Below, one piece after another: positions 7,997 to 13,830 of a DNA stretch of 13,830 bases. The notes beneath the pieces are model-generated. The model ran no database searches. It was not told where the DNA came from and worked only from the letters and a program-made list of their open reading frames with translations. Every line of letters starts with the position of its first letter. Position 1 is the stretch's first letter. Made by a program: the position numbers and the translations under genes. The stretch is from positions 1-13,830 of the forward strand of contig NZ_JAIWON010000076.1 in assembly GCF_020216885.1 (NCBI RefSeq), in the 5' to 3' direction. This stretch comes from Zymomonas sp. Its GTDB lineage: Bacteria; Pseudomonadota; Alphaproteobacteria; Sphingomonadales; Sphingomonadaceae.

Positions 7997-8731
7997 TTAA
8001 TCCGAACCCTTCACATTATTTCCAGCGATAGCCATCGTATCTGCATTCTCGTCGATGCAAATATCGGTATCCCAGTTCCAACCTATAAATCGGCACCACC
8101 GCATCAAGGATTTCTTGATACGGTCAGCTGTTGTTGGTGCAGTTAATGCAATATGTACCACATTTCCGCGTCCAACGGCCAATGACAAAATCATGCGGTC
8201 GACAGGCAAAACCCAACCTTTTACAGACTGGAAGTCTTGTCTTTCAGCATTTCTATTTTTTCCGCTTTGAAAAGCGTGATCCAGTTTTTTGCAACCATCC
8301 GATGCCGCATCCGAGGCATGAAGCAAAAGGGCAGCTTGCCCATTTCGACAACTATCTATGATACGTTCAAAACCGGTTAGCAATCGTCCGGAACGCGCCT
8401 CTATGCCGAGCTGGTTTAACAGCTGCTGTTGAAGCGCATTTTCTATACGGACAGGGAGATCAGAAGAAATAGTGATATCAGAGGTTTTGAAGGCGCGTTG
8501 TAATACCGCCTTCAATTTGCCTTTGGTAATTGCCCGACTAAGTGCCGTATGATCAACACTGATCCACGCCCCGCGTCCGGGCGCACGAGCCCGAACATCA
8601 GGGTGCACCGATCCGTCTGGGGCAAGGGCAAGTCGGATCAGATAATCGCGCGAGTCCTTACCACCGGTTAAAATACACCGGCGGGACGAATCAGTCTTCA
8701 GTTCATCATTGACGGTTTCATTGTCTTCCAT
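7997..8731 (-). CDS. ylxR: YlxR (DUF448) RNA-binding protein with L7Ae-like C-terminal domain
   Basis: YlxR proteins are small nucleic-acid-binding proteins encoded between nusA and infB; their exact role is not settled. This 244-residue form has an N-terminal DUF448 domain (about 14-88) with the signature RRCILTG (17-23), LIRLALAPDGSV (31-42) and ARAPGRGAWIS (48-58). The C-terminal half holds an L7Ae/L30e-like segment, LLNQLGIEARSGRLLTGFERI (about 104-124) and a following AALLLHASDAASDGCKKL block (133-150). The two-domain form is common in alphaproteobacteria. The far C-terminus (about 150-244) is poorly conserved to my eye. The AAAGGAGG Shine-Dalgarno (8750-8743) is 11 nt from the ATG and lies in one arm of a strong hairpin. 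The gene abuts infB by 3 nt. Confidence 0.9.
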   Translation of the reverse strand: MEDNETVNDELKTDSSRRCILTGGKDSRDYLIRLALAPDGSVHPDVRARAPGRGAWISVDHTALSRAITKGKLKAVLQRAFKTSDITISSDLPVRIENALQQQLLNQLGIEARSGRLLTGFERIIDSCRNGQAALLLHASDAASDGCKKLDHAFQSGKNRNAERQDFQSVKGWVLPVDRMILSLAVGRGNVVHIALTAPTTADRIKKSLMRWCRFIGWNWDTDICIDENADTMAIAGNNVKGSD

Positions 8732-8734
8732 ACG

Positions 8735-8767
8735 CCAAGGCGCCTCCTTTACATAAAGGAGCCTTGG
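8735..8767 (-). promoter_or_regulatory. Hairpin enclosing the ylxR Shine-Dalgarno sequence
   Basis: Two stacked perfect arms are visible: ccaagg (8735-8740) with ccttgg (8762-8767), and ctccttta (8744-8751) with taaaggag (8754-8761). A 3-nt bulge (cgc 8741-8743) lies on one side. On the minus-strand transcript the AAAGGAGG Shine-Dalgarno of ylxR falls in the 3' arm, so the folded form would block ribosome loading. No U tract follows, which argues against a terminator. The nusA stop is 30 nt upstream of the stem, so ribosomes finishing nusA could melt it. Confidence 0.7.
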
Positions 8768-8797
8768 GGCAATGGAAAATTATTCCATAAACCATTA

Positions 8798-10414
8798 TTA
8801 GGCTTTCTCCGACCTTGTTTCAGTGTCTTCCGAGGAATGGGTTTCATCTTCGGCGTCATCGAACCAATGGGCTCGTGCTGCCATGATAATTTCATTCCCC
8901 TGTTCCTGACTGAGGCCATATTCAGCCAGAATACCGTCTTCTTCATTGTTATCAGACGAATGACGGCGTCTTTGATCCTGACGTTTTTTGTGAACAAGTT
9001 CGTCAGTTGAAAGATCACCTAGATCATCAAGCGTCTTAATACCAGCTTTTCCCAAGGTCAAAAGCATTGCTTCTGTCATATAGGGTAAATCAGCCAGTGC
9101 GTCTTCAACACCAAGCTTGCGTCTTTCTTCGCGGGCATCCGCTTCGCGGCGCTCCAAGGCTTCGCGGGCGCGGTTCTGCAATTCAGAGGCAAGCTCTTCG
9201 TCGATACCTTCAATAGCGGAAATTTCAGCCTGATCAACATAGGCAACCTCTTCAAGGCTACCAAAGCCTTCGGCTACCAGCAATTGTGCCAAGGTTTCAT
9301 CAACATCAAGATCATGCTGGAATAATTCCGAATGGGCGACAAATTCTTTCTGCCGCCGTTCCGAAGCATCGGCTTCGGTAAGAATATCGATAGCAGAACC
9401 CGTCAACTGGCTGGCAAGGCGGACATTCTGACCGCGACGACCAATAGCCAATGAAAGCTGATCATCCGGTACAACGGCTTCGATACGGCTATCATCTTCA
9501 TCAATAACAACGCGGGAGACCTGTGCTGGTTGCAAGGAGTTGACAACGAAGGTTGCAAGATCTTCCGACCACGGAATAATGTCGATCTTTTCGCCCTGAA
9601 CTTCCTGAACCACGGCCTGAACGCGGCTCCCCTTCATACCGACGCAGGCACCGACCGGATCAATCGTATTATCCTGACTGACAACAGCAATTTTGGCGCG
9701 GCTGCCCGGATCACGGGAGCAGGCTTTGATTTCAATAATACCGTCGTAAATTTCTGGTACTTCTTGCGCAAACAACTTCTTCATGAAATTCGGATGAGAG
9801 CGCGAAAGCAAAATCTGGGGGCCACGATTTTCACGGCGGACATTCATGATCAAGGAACGAACCCGATCACCGACACGGAAAGTTTCACGCGGAATCTGCT
9901 GATCGCGACGTAAAGCGCCTTCTGCACGACCCAGATCAACAACAACATGACCAAATTCAATGCGCTTGACAATACCGGTGATAATTTCACCGATACGATC
10001 TTTAAATTCGGCATATTGCCGTTCACGTTCAGCATCACGGACTTTTTGGAAAATAACCTGCTTAGCAGCCTGTGCTGCAATGCGGCCAAATTCGATTGGA
10101 GGCAGTGGATCGACGATAAAATCCCCAACCGCAGCACCATTTTGTAATTTTTGAGCGTCGACGACAGAAACCTGTTTGAAAAAGTCATCGACCTGATCGA
10201 CTACTTCAACGACACGCCACAGACGCATGTCACCGGTTTTCGGATCAATTTTTGCCCGAATGTCATTTTCGGCACCATAGCGGGCGCGTGCTGCACGCTG
10301 AATAGCTTCTTCCATCGCTTCGATAACGATAGCACGGTCAATCAGCTTTTCACGCGCCACGGCATCGGCGATCGCAAGCAACTCAGCCTTGTTGGCAGAA
10401 ATGGCACTAGCCAT
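8798..10414 (-). CDS. nusA: Transcription termination/antitermination factor NusA
   Basis: NusA binds RNA polymerase and nascent RNA and controls pausing, termination and antitermination. Residues below are counted from the first in-frame ATG at 10423. An N-terminal RNAP-binding domain (about 4-130) is followed by an S1 domain (about 145-210). KH1 holds VGMKGSR (261-267) and KH2 holds AIGRRGQN (326-333). Two helix-hairpin-helix acidic-repeat domains (about 376-425 and 445-518) and an acidic tail follow. I prefer the ATG at 10414 as start (MASAISANKAELLAI). AGAAGGA ends right at the first ATG, leaving no spacing there, but lies about 8 nt from the second. The upstream ATG overlaps the rimP stop as ATGA and is the alternative, adding three residues. 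It is cotranscribed with rimP and ylxR. Confidence 0.97.
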   Translation of the reverse strand: MASAISANKAELLAIADAVAREKLIDRAIVIEAMEEAIQRAARARYGAENDIRAKIDPKTGDMRLWRVVEVVDQVDDFFKQVSVVDAQKLQNGAAVGDFIVDPLPPIEFGRIAAQAAKQVIFQKVRDAERERQYAEFKDRIGEIITGIVKRIEFGHVVVDLGRAEGALRRDQQIPRETFRVGDRVRSLIMNVRRENRGPQILLSRSHPNFMKKLFAQEVPEIYDGIIEIKACSRDPGSRAKIAVVSQDNTIDPVGACVGMKGSRVQAVVQEVQGEKIDIIPWSEDLATFVVNSLQPAQVSRVVIDEDDSRIEAVVPDDQLSLAIGRRGQNVRLASQLTGSAIDILTEADASERRQKEFVAHSELFQHDLDVDETLAQLLVAEGFGSLEEVAYVDQAEISAIEGIDEELASELQNRAREALERREADAREERRKLGVEDALADLPYMTEAMLLTLGKAGIKTLDDLGDLSTDELVHKKRQDQRRRHSSDNNEEDGILAEYGLSQEQGNEIIMAARAHWFDDAEDETHSSEDTETRSEKA

Positions 10415-10419
10415 ATCGA

Positions 10420-10974
10420 TCATCCTTCTCTTACAATCTGGTCGGCGCCTTCGCTGTCTAGCGGTTGGGTGGCGGCGATGAGCGCATCAGTCAATAATAA
10501 TTTTGACCGTTCTATAGCTGAAAACGGCAAAATTTTCTGCCCTACTTTAGGACATTCCAATATAACATTATCAGCATCGTCGATACCGATAATTTCTCCG
10601 TCAAATTGTTTCCGGCCGTCAAGCGGCGCTGATAACCGGATACGAGCAGAAAAGCCTTTCCAGTCCTGATAATCTTTCCGGCGCGTTAAAGGCCGATCAA
10701 TACCGGGGGAACTGACTTCAAGACGATATGCATCTTCGATAGGATCCTGCTCGTCGAATATTTCCGAAAGACGACGGGACAAAGCTTCACATTCAGTAAG
10801 ACCGATCTGTCGCGTATCGGGGCGTTCGGCCATGATCTGCAAGGTCGGATCACTTTTGCCACCAAACATCGCAATACGGACAAGCTCTAAACCCAATGCT
10901 TTGACCTCTGGTTCGACCAAGGCGGTAATCGCTGGAATATCAACAACAGGGGCTTTCGGAGCCGTATCAGTCAT
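10420..10974 (-). CDS. rimP: Ribosome maturation factor RimP
   Basis: RimP is a cytoplasmic 30S-subunit assembly factor. The 184-residue product has the N-terminal alpha/beta domain (about 11-92) with the signature LEVSSPGIDRPL (85-96) and a C-terminal SH3-like domain (about 97-165) containing FDGEIIGIDDADNVILE. Its place directly before nusA is conserved across bacteria. The ATG at 10974 has only a weak purine-rich upstream signal (GGAACAAGCAAAG). The stop codon overlaps the first possible nusA ATG. A probable promoter and a structured leader lie upstream. Length is slightly greater than the E. coli protein because of N- and C-terminal extensions. Confidence 0.95.
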   Translation of the reverse strand: MTDTAPKAPVVDIPAITALVEPEVKALGLELVRIAMFGGKSDPTLQIMAERPDTRQIGLTECEALSRRLSEIFDEQDPIEDAYRLEVSSPGIDRPLTRRKDYQDWKGFSARIRLSAPLDGRKQFDGEIIGIDDADNVILECPKVGQKILPFSAIERSKLLLTDALIAATQPLDSEGADQIVREG

Positions 10975-11152
10975 AACTTTGCTTGTTCCGTTCTGTCATA
11001 AAATCAAAAGATTTCAGGACGTTTTGCGAGCCTCGTTTTCTCGCTTGTTGTTTTAACCGATGTCTTTTCAATATCTGTTCGCACAGATTATCGTGCCAGT
11101 ATCAATTCAGATACTAGCCCCAACAAAGACCGTCGATGTCGAGGAGATACGA
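10975..11152 (-). promoter_or_regulatory. Structured 5' leader of the rimP-nusA-infB operon
   Basis: Between the likely promoter and rimP, about 170 nt hold several inverted repeats in a row. They are gccagtatc/gatactagc (11095-11103 with 11110-11118, 9 bp with one wobble on the transcript), atctgt/acagat (11073-11078 with 11083-11088, 4-nt loop), gcgag/ctcgc (11026-11030 with 11040-11044) and a 5-bp aaatc/gattt type repeat near 11001-11015. None is followed by a U tract on the minus strand. No tRNA gene is present here, unlike the metY gene preceding rimP in E. coli. A 10-codon frame (ATG at 11000 area, MTERNKQSYD) ends within the rimP start but has no Shine-Dalgarno. Confidence 0.5.
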
Positions 11153-11183
11153 ATTATATACAGATTGCGCGGTATTTCTACAA
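11153..11183 (-). promoter_or_regulatory. Probable promoter of the rimP operon
   Basis: On the minus strand TATATAAT (11160-11153) contains a perfect TATAAT (11158-11153). TTGTAG (11183-11178) lies 17 nt before TATATA or 19 nt before TATAAT, a half match to the -35 consensus. Transcription would begin near 11147. It is the best sigma70-like match in the divergent region on this strand. Confidence 0.5.
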
Positions 11184-11374
11184 GAGGAGAATAAAGAATA
11201 TTGCCGTTTTTACGACGATCTTTTTACCTTTTACCTTGTTGGAAAAAAGATGTGTTTTTTAATCGCGAAAGGATCATTCGTTAATCGGGGATTATTTTCG
11301 CCCTTTCTATTCTGAATTTCTGCTATGTCGCCTGTAAATTGTGTCTTTCAGGGTAATTTGAAGAAAGAATAGCC
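11159..11374 (+). other. Upstream region of the plus-strand lipoprotein gene, no clear gene
   Basis: This is the plus-strand side of the 400-bp divergent intergenic region. It is AT-rich. A weak sigma70-like pair, TTGTTG (11237-11242) with TTTAAT about 16 nt downstream, might drive the lipoprotein gene. A 27-codon frame beginning with TTG at 11201 and ending at 11284 follows an AGAGGAGA element. It has a non-ATG start and poor spacing, so I do not call it a gene. Confidence 0.3.
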
Positions 11375-12703
11375 ATGCTTTGTCGTTCGAAAGGCTTTTT
11401 GTCAGGTCATTTTTCTAAAAAACGGACATCCGGTAAGGCTGCTTTTATGTTGGGGCAGTTATGCCTGTCTGCTTTTTTATTAAGCGGTTGCAATGTGATC
11501 AAAAAATATCACAAAGTAGTCGATGAAAAATTTGCAGCCGGTCGCGATGAAAGCGGAGATTCTTCCAGCGTTTTACAGGGGCAATTAACCCCTGTTGATC
11601 GACGCCCCTTTATTATTCATGAAATTGCCCAATTCAATCATCCTATGGCGATGAGCTTTTTACCGGATGGCACGCTGTTGGTTGCCGAAAAATCAGGACA
11701 ACTTAAATTATGGCATCCTGACAATAAAATCGGCGTTATTCGTAATCTACCTGATGTTGTCAGTAATGGCCAAGGCGGCTTGCTTGATATTGCCCCGCAT
11801 CCCGATTTCGAAAAGAACCACCTTATCTATCTCAGCTGGACAGAATCCGAAAAGCTCCTGAAGGAAAAAGCGGCGCTTCGGAATGGTGAAAGCGTAGATG
11901 ATCTATCAGGTGAAGATAAATCAGCTATGGGCGCCGTTATTGGCAGAGCTGAATTAGTTTGTGATAACAAGGGCGGGGGGCGTCTTGCTGGCTTGTCCGT
12001 TATCTGGAGGCAAGAGCCTAAAACAGAAGGTGACGTCAATTTCGGTGCGAGAATGGTCTTTGCACCGGATAAAAGCCTTTTCATATCAAGTGGGGACAGA
12101 TCACAGCCTGCCGCTGCTCAAGATATGAGTATCAATCTTGGAAAGATTGTCAGAATTACTGACATCGGCCGTATTCCTGCCGATAATCCTTTTAACGGAA
12201 GCAGTTTTCTCAAATCCCAGATATGGACTTCAGGCCATCGTAATCCTTTAGGCATGGCCTTTTCTCCCGATGGACGATTGTGGGAAAATGAAATTGGCCA
12301 AAATGGGGGTGATAAACTCAACCTCATCCAAAAAGGGGCTAATTACGGCTGGCCTATCGTAGCGGCGGCGGCCGAACCGTCTTCTTCTACCGCTACCACG
12401 CCCACCCATCCCGAATTTACAAAGCCGAAATGGAGTTGGAGCACTAGTCTCGTGCCATCATCCTTACTTTTCTATACAGGAAATTTGTTTCCCGAATGGA
12501 AAGGCAATGCCTTTATCGGTGGTTTGGCCAGTCAAATGCTCGTCCGAATGGAGATAAAAGGCGAGAAAGTCCGTGAAGCGGATCGCTGGCCAATGGGGCA
12601 TCCTGTTCGTGATGTTGCTCAAGGTTCCGATGGTGCTTTGTGGGTTTTATATGATGATAACAAAGGCGGAAAGCTCATCCGTTTGGCGCCTCCGGGACGA
12701 TAG
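11375..12703 (+). CDS. Lipoprotein with PQQ-dependent glucose/sorbosone dehydrogenase-like beta-propeller, atypical active site
   Basis: The 442-residue product begins with a basic region and a hydrophobic stretch (22-36) ending in the lipobox LLSGC (35-39). C39 is the predicted lipidated cysteine, and N at +2 favours the outer membrane. The rest matches the six-bladed GSDH family (soluble glucose dehydrogenase, E. coli YliI/Asd): MAMSFLPDGTLLVAEKSGQL (91-110), GQGGLLDIAPHPDF (132-145), FGARMVFAPDKSLFISSGDR (223-242), LGKIVRI (255-261), GHRNPLGMAFSPDGRLW (287-303), GANYGWPIV (321-329) and FPEWKGNAFIGGL (372-384). Family members oxidise aldose sugars with PQQ in the periplasm. Here N222 sits where the catalytic His is expected. 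The usual E-H/M-G-P-x-G-G-D-E loop reads ENEIGQNGGDK (304-314). The region after NYGWP is an Ala/Ser/Thr-rich stretch. Fold assignment is firm; dehydrogenase activity is doubtful. Confidence 0.88.
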   Translation: MLCRSKGFLSGHFSKKRTSGKAAFMLGQLCLSAFLLSGCNVIKKYHKVVDEKFAAGRDESGDSSSVLQGQLTPVDRRPFIIHEIAQFNHPMAMSFLPDGTLLVAEKSGQLKLWHPDNKIGVIRNLPDVVSNGQGGLLDIAPHPDFEKNHLIYLSWTESEKLLKEKAALRNGESVDDLSGEDKSAMGAVIGRAELVCDNKGGGRLAGLSVIWRQEPKTEGDVNFGARMVFAPDKSLFISSGDRSQPAAAQDMSINLGKIVRITDIGRIPADNPFNGSSFLKSQIWTSGHRNPLGMAFSPDGRLWENEIGQNGGDKLNLIQKGANYGWPIVAAAAEPSSSTATTPTHPEFTKPKWSWSTSLVPSSLLFYTGNLFPEWKGNAFIGGLASQMLVRMEIKGEKVREADRWPMGHPVRDVAQGSDGALWVLYDDNKGGKLIRLAPPGR

Positions 12704-12722
12704 ATTTTGCGCATAATCGCGA

Positions 12723-12739
12723 CCCTATGGTGAATAGGG
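12723..12739 (+). repeat. Small inverted repeat between the lipoprotein and ATPase genes
   Basis: ccctat (12723-12728) and ataggg (12734-12739) form a 6-bp perfect stem with a 5-nt loop, 19 nt after the lipoprotein stop. The nearest T run is about 13 nt away, so it is a poor terminator. The two flanking genes, 75 nt apart, may be cotranscribed. Confidence 0.35.
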
Positions 12740-12778
12740 ATGGCTTCGATATTTTTAAAAAATTGGGAATAAACTCAA

Positions 12779-13606
12779 ATGCTTTCTGCTGATGATAATA
12801 ACCTGAAACGAATTGCGGATGCCTTGGAACGTCTTGCACCACCTCCAGCCGTTTGGGCTGATCCGATCGCTTCACCGGCCTATATTTGGCGCGGTCAAAA
12901 TTTAATCGCGGCGCGCTCTTTTAAACCTTTTCCGCTTGATTGCTTGACCGGAATCGATAGCCAGAAAAAAGCCTTATTGGATAATACCGCAAGGCTAGCC
13001 AATAACCTGTCCGCCCACGATGTTTTATTGTGGGGAGCTAGAGGCAGCGGAAAATCAGCCTTATGCAAATCCGTTGTGGGTGAATTGCAAAAGGAAGGCG
13101 CTGACTTGGCCTTAATCGAGGTCGCTGGCGAAAGAGTGGACACACTGCCAGAATTATTCGGCTATATTGCCGATCAACCGCGTAGTTTTGTTCTATTCGT
13201 TGATGATCTCGGCTTTGAAGAAGGGAGTTCAGCCCCTAGAATTTTACGTTCACTTTTAGAAGGTGGGGCAGAAGCCCGTCCTGATAACGCACGGCTTTAT
13301 GTTACCGCCAACCGTCGGCACATCATTGCCCGCCAAGTTCAGGATACCGCCGAATCCTTTACCCGTGACAGTCTTGATGACCAATTGGCTTTGGCTGATC
13401 GTTTCGGCCTTAACTTGGGTTTTCACGTTTGTGACCAGATCAATTACCTCGAAATGATAAGAGGATATGCCGTCCGTTTTAATTTGAAACTGGATGAAAA
13501 TCACGCCCTGTCATGGGTGCGTTCCAGAAGCGGCCTATCTGGTCGTATGGCATGGCAATATATTATTGAAATTGCTGGTGAACAGGGACGCAATATTACA
13601 CTTTAA
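12779..13606 (+). CDS. DUF815-type AAA+ ATPase
   Basis: This 275-residue protein belongs to the DUF815 group of stand-alone AAA+ ATPases (YcaJ-unrelated, single domain). After a short N-terminal helical part comes the family block WRGQNLIAARSFKPFPLDCLTGID (about 37-60). Walker A GARGSGKS (86-93), Walker B FVLFVDDL (137-144), sensor-1 YVTANRRH (174-181), an ADRFGL box with R208 as the likely arginine finger, and a sensor-2-like SGRMAWQYI (254-262) follow. All nucleotide-binding residues look intact. The cellular role of the family is not established. The ATG has only a weak upstream GGGAAT. It is followed by an intrinsic terminator and could be transcribed with the lipoprotein gene upstream. 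Confidence 0.92.
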   Translation: MLSADDNNLKRIADALERLAPPPAVWADPIASPAYIWRGQNLIAARSFKPFPLDCLTGIDSQKKALLDNTARLANNLSAHDVLLWGARGSGKSALCKSVVGELQKEGADLALIEVAGERVDTLPELFGYIADQPRSFVLFVDDLGFEEGSSAPRILRSLLEGGAEARPDNARLYVTANRRHIIARQVQDTAESFTRDSLDDQLALADRFGLNLGFHVCDQINYLEMIRGYAVRFNLKLDENHALSWVRSRSGLSGRMAWQYIIEIAGEQGRNITL

Positions 13607-13637
13607 AAGTAGATTTCTATCAGCAGATAATTCTTCG

Positions 13638-13673
13638 AGGAGGGGGATACATCCATACCCCTCCTTTATTTTA
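13638..13673 (+). terminator. Rho-independent terminator after the DUF815 ATPase gene
   Basis: aggagggg (13638-13645) pairs perfectly with cccctcct (13658-13665). The stem is followed by TTTATTTT (13665-13672). The loop of 12 nt can itself pair weakly. It lies 31 nt past the stop codon. Confidence 0.88.
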
Positions 13674-13688
13674 GCATTTTAATGCTAA
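13671..13688 (+). repeat. Second hairpin directly after the terminator
   Basis: ttagcat (13671-13677) and atgctaa (13682-13688) form a 7-bp perfect stem with a 4-nt loop, starting inside the T tract of the preceding terminator. An A-rich then T-rich stretch follows (aaaaatattttttt). It may act as a back-up terminator or shield the 3' end. Confidence 0.5.
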
Positions 13689-13768
13689 AAAATATTTTTT
13701 TATGTAATTTTAGTGTTTACTTCCCTTTATTAGAAGAATAAATTTTTATTTTTCACGAAGGGGGTAAT

Positions 13769-13830
13769 ATGAGTGAGGCCGATTTATTTCGTCGCCGCTT
13801 AATGCAACTGGCGCTAGGTGGTACTGTTGC
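13769..13830 (+). CDS. Partial N-terminus of an unidentified, possibly exported protein
   Basis: GAAGGGGG (13757-13764) lies 4 nt before an ATG at 13769, and the frame stays open to the window end. It reads MSEADLFRRRLMQLALGGTV. The arginine run followed by a hydrophobic, Gly-containing segment looks like the start of a signal sequence or membrane anchor, but only about 20 residues are visible and I do not recognise the family. AT-rich sequence upstream (13689-13756) could hold its promoter; TTTACT near 13715 and AATAAA near 13736 are weak candidates. Confidence 0.55.
   Translation, partial: MSEADLFRRRLMQLALGGTV

Noticed and set aside
11201..11284. 27-codon plus-strand frame starting with TTG after AGAGGAGA (LPFLRRSFYLLPCWKK...)
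   Set aside because: Non-ATG start, spacing of about 12 nt, no recognisable motif and no neighbour support; could be chance in an AT-rich spacer.
10975..11374. Possible tRNA (metY-like) or riboswitch upstream of rimP
   Set aside because: No cloverleaf, no GGTTCGA-type T-loop and no known riboswitch core could be found on either strand.
12723..12739. Hairpin after the lipoprotein gene as a terminator
   Set aside because: Only 6 bp and not followed by a T run, so it is listed as a repeat rather than a terminator.
1..13830. Mobile elements, CRISPR arrays, toxin-antitoxin pairs or defence genes
   Set aside because: No transposase, integrase, regular spaced repeats, terminal inverted repeats or defence-type motifs were seen; most of the window is a conserved housekeeping operon.

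Overview
The gene order rimP-nusA-ylxR-infB-rbfA-tdk-truB-rpsO-pnp, all on the minus strand, together with alphaproteobacterial protein features, points to a Sphingomonadales genome. The features are a NusA with a helix-hairpin-helix tail ending in an 'LAEYGLSQEQGNEIIMAARA' block, a YlxR protein carrying an L7Ae-like half, and a long alanine-rich IF2. The base composition is moderate, the intergenic regions are AT-rich, and a DUF815 ATPase gene lies nearby. This fits a Zymomonas-like member of the order better than a high-GC Sphingomonas. The genus call is inference.

Layout, left to right. Positions 1-149 (minus) hold the start of an unrecognised membrane protein that runs off the left edge. 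A rho-independent terminator at 245-280 (minus) closes the large minus-strand cluster. In transcription order (right to left) the cluster is rimP (10974-10420), nusA (10414-8798), ylxR (8731-7997), infB (7993-5033), then a strong terminator-like hairpin (5011-4972), rbfA (4886-4461), tdk (4437-3856), truB (3859-2948), rpsO (2930-2661) and pnp (2547-301). Its promoter probably lies near 11183-11153, giving rimP a structured leader of about 170 nt. The 400-bp divergent region 10975-11374 separates this cluster from plus-strand genes. These are a lipoprotein of the PQQ-dependent glucose/sorbosone dehydrogenase-like fold (11375-12703), a DUF815-type AAA+ ATPase (12779-13606), a terminator plus a second hairpin, and the first codons of another gene (from 13769) that runs off the right edge.

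How the genes work together. The minus-strand cluster is the classic transcription-translation operon: 30S maturation (RimP, RbfA), transcription elongation (NusA), initiation (IF2), tRNA modification (TruB), the small-subunit protein S15, and RNA decay (PNPase). The guest is tdk, a thymidine salvage kinase translationally coupled to truB through an ATGA overlap. Several junctions carry RNA structure that could tune expression inside the operon: the rimP leader, a hairpin burying the ylxR Shine-Dalgarno, the infB-rbfA terminator, and the rpsO-pnp hairpin.

No wholly new defence or mobile system is visible, and there are no rRNA, tRNA, CRISPR or IS features. The most unusual protein is the PQQ-dehydrogenase-like lipoprotein, in which the expected catalytic histidine and several cofactor/calcium-loop residues appear to be replaced.
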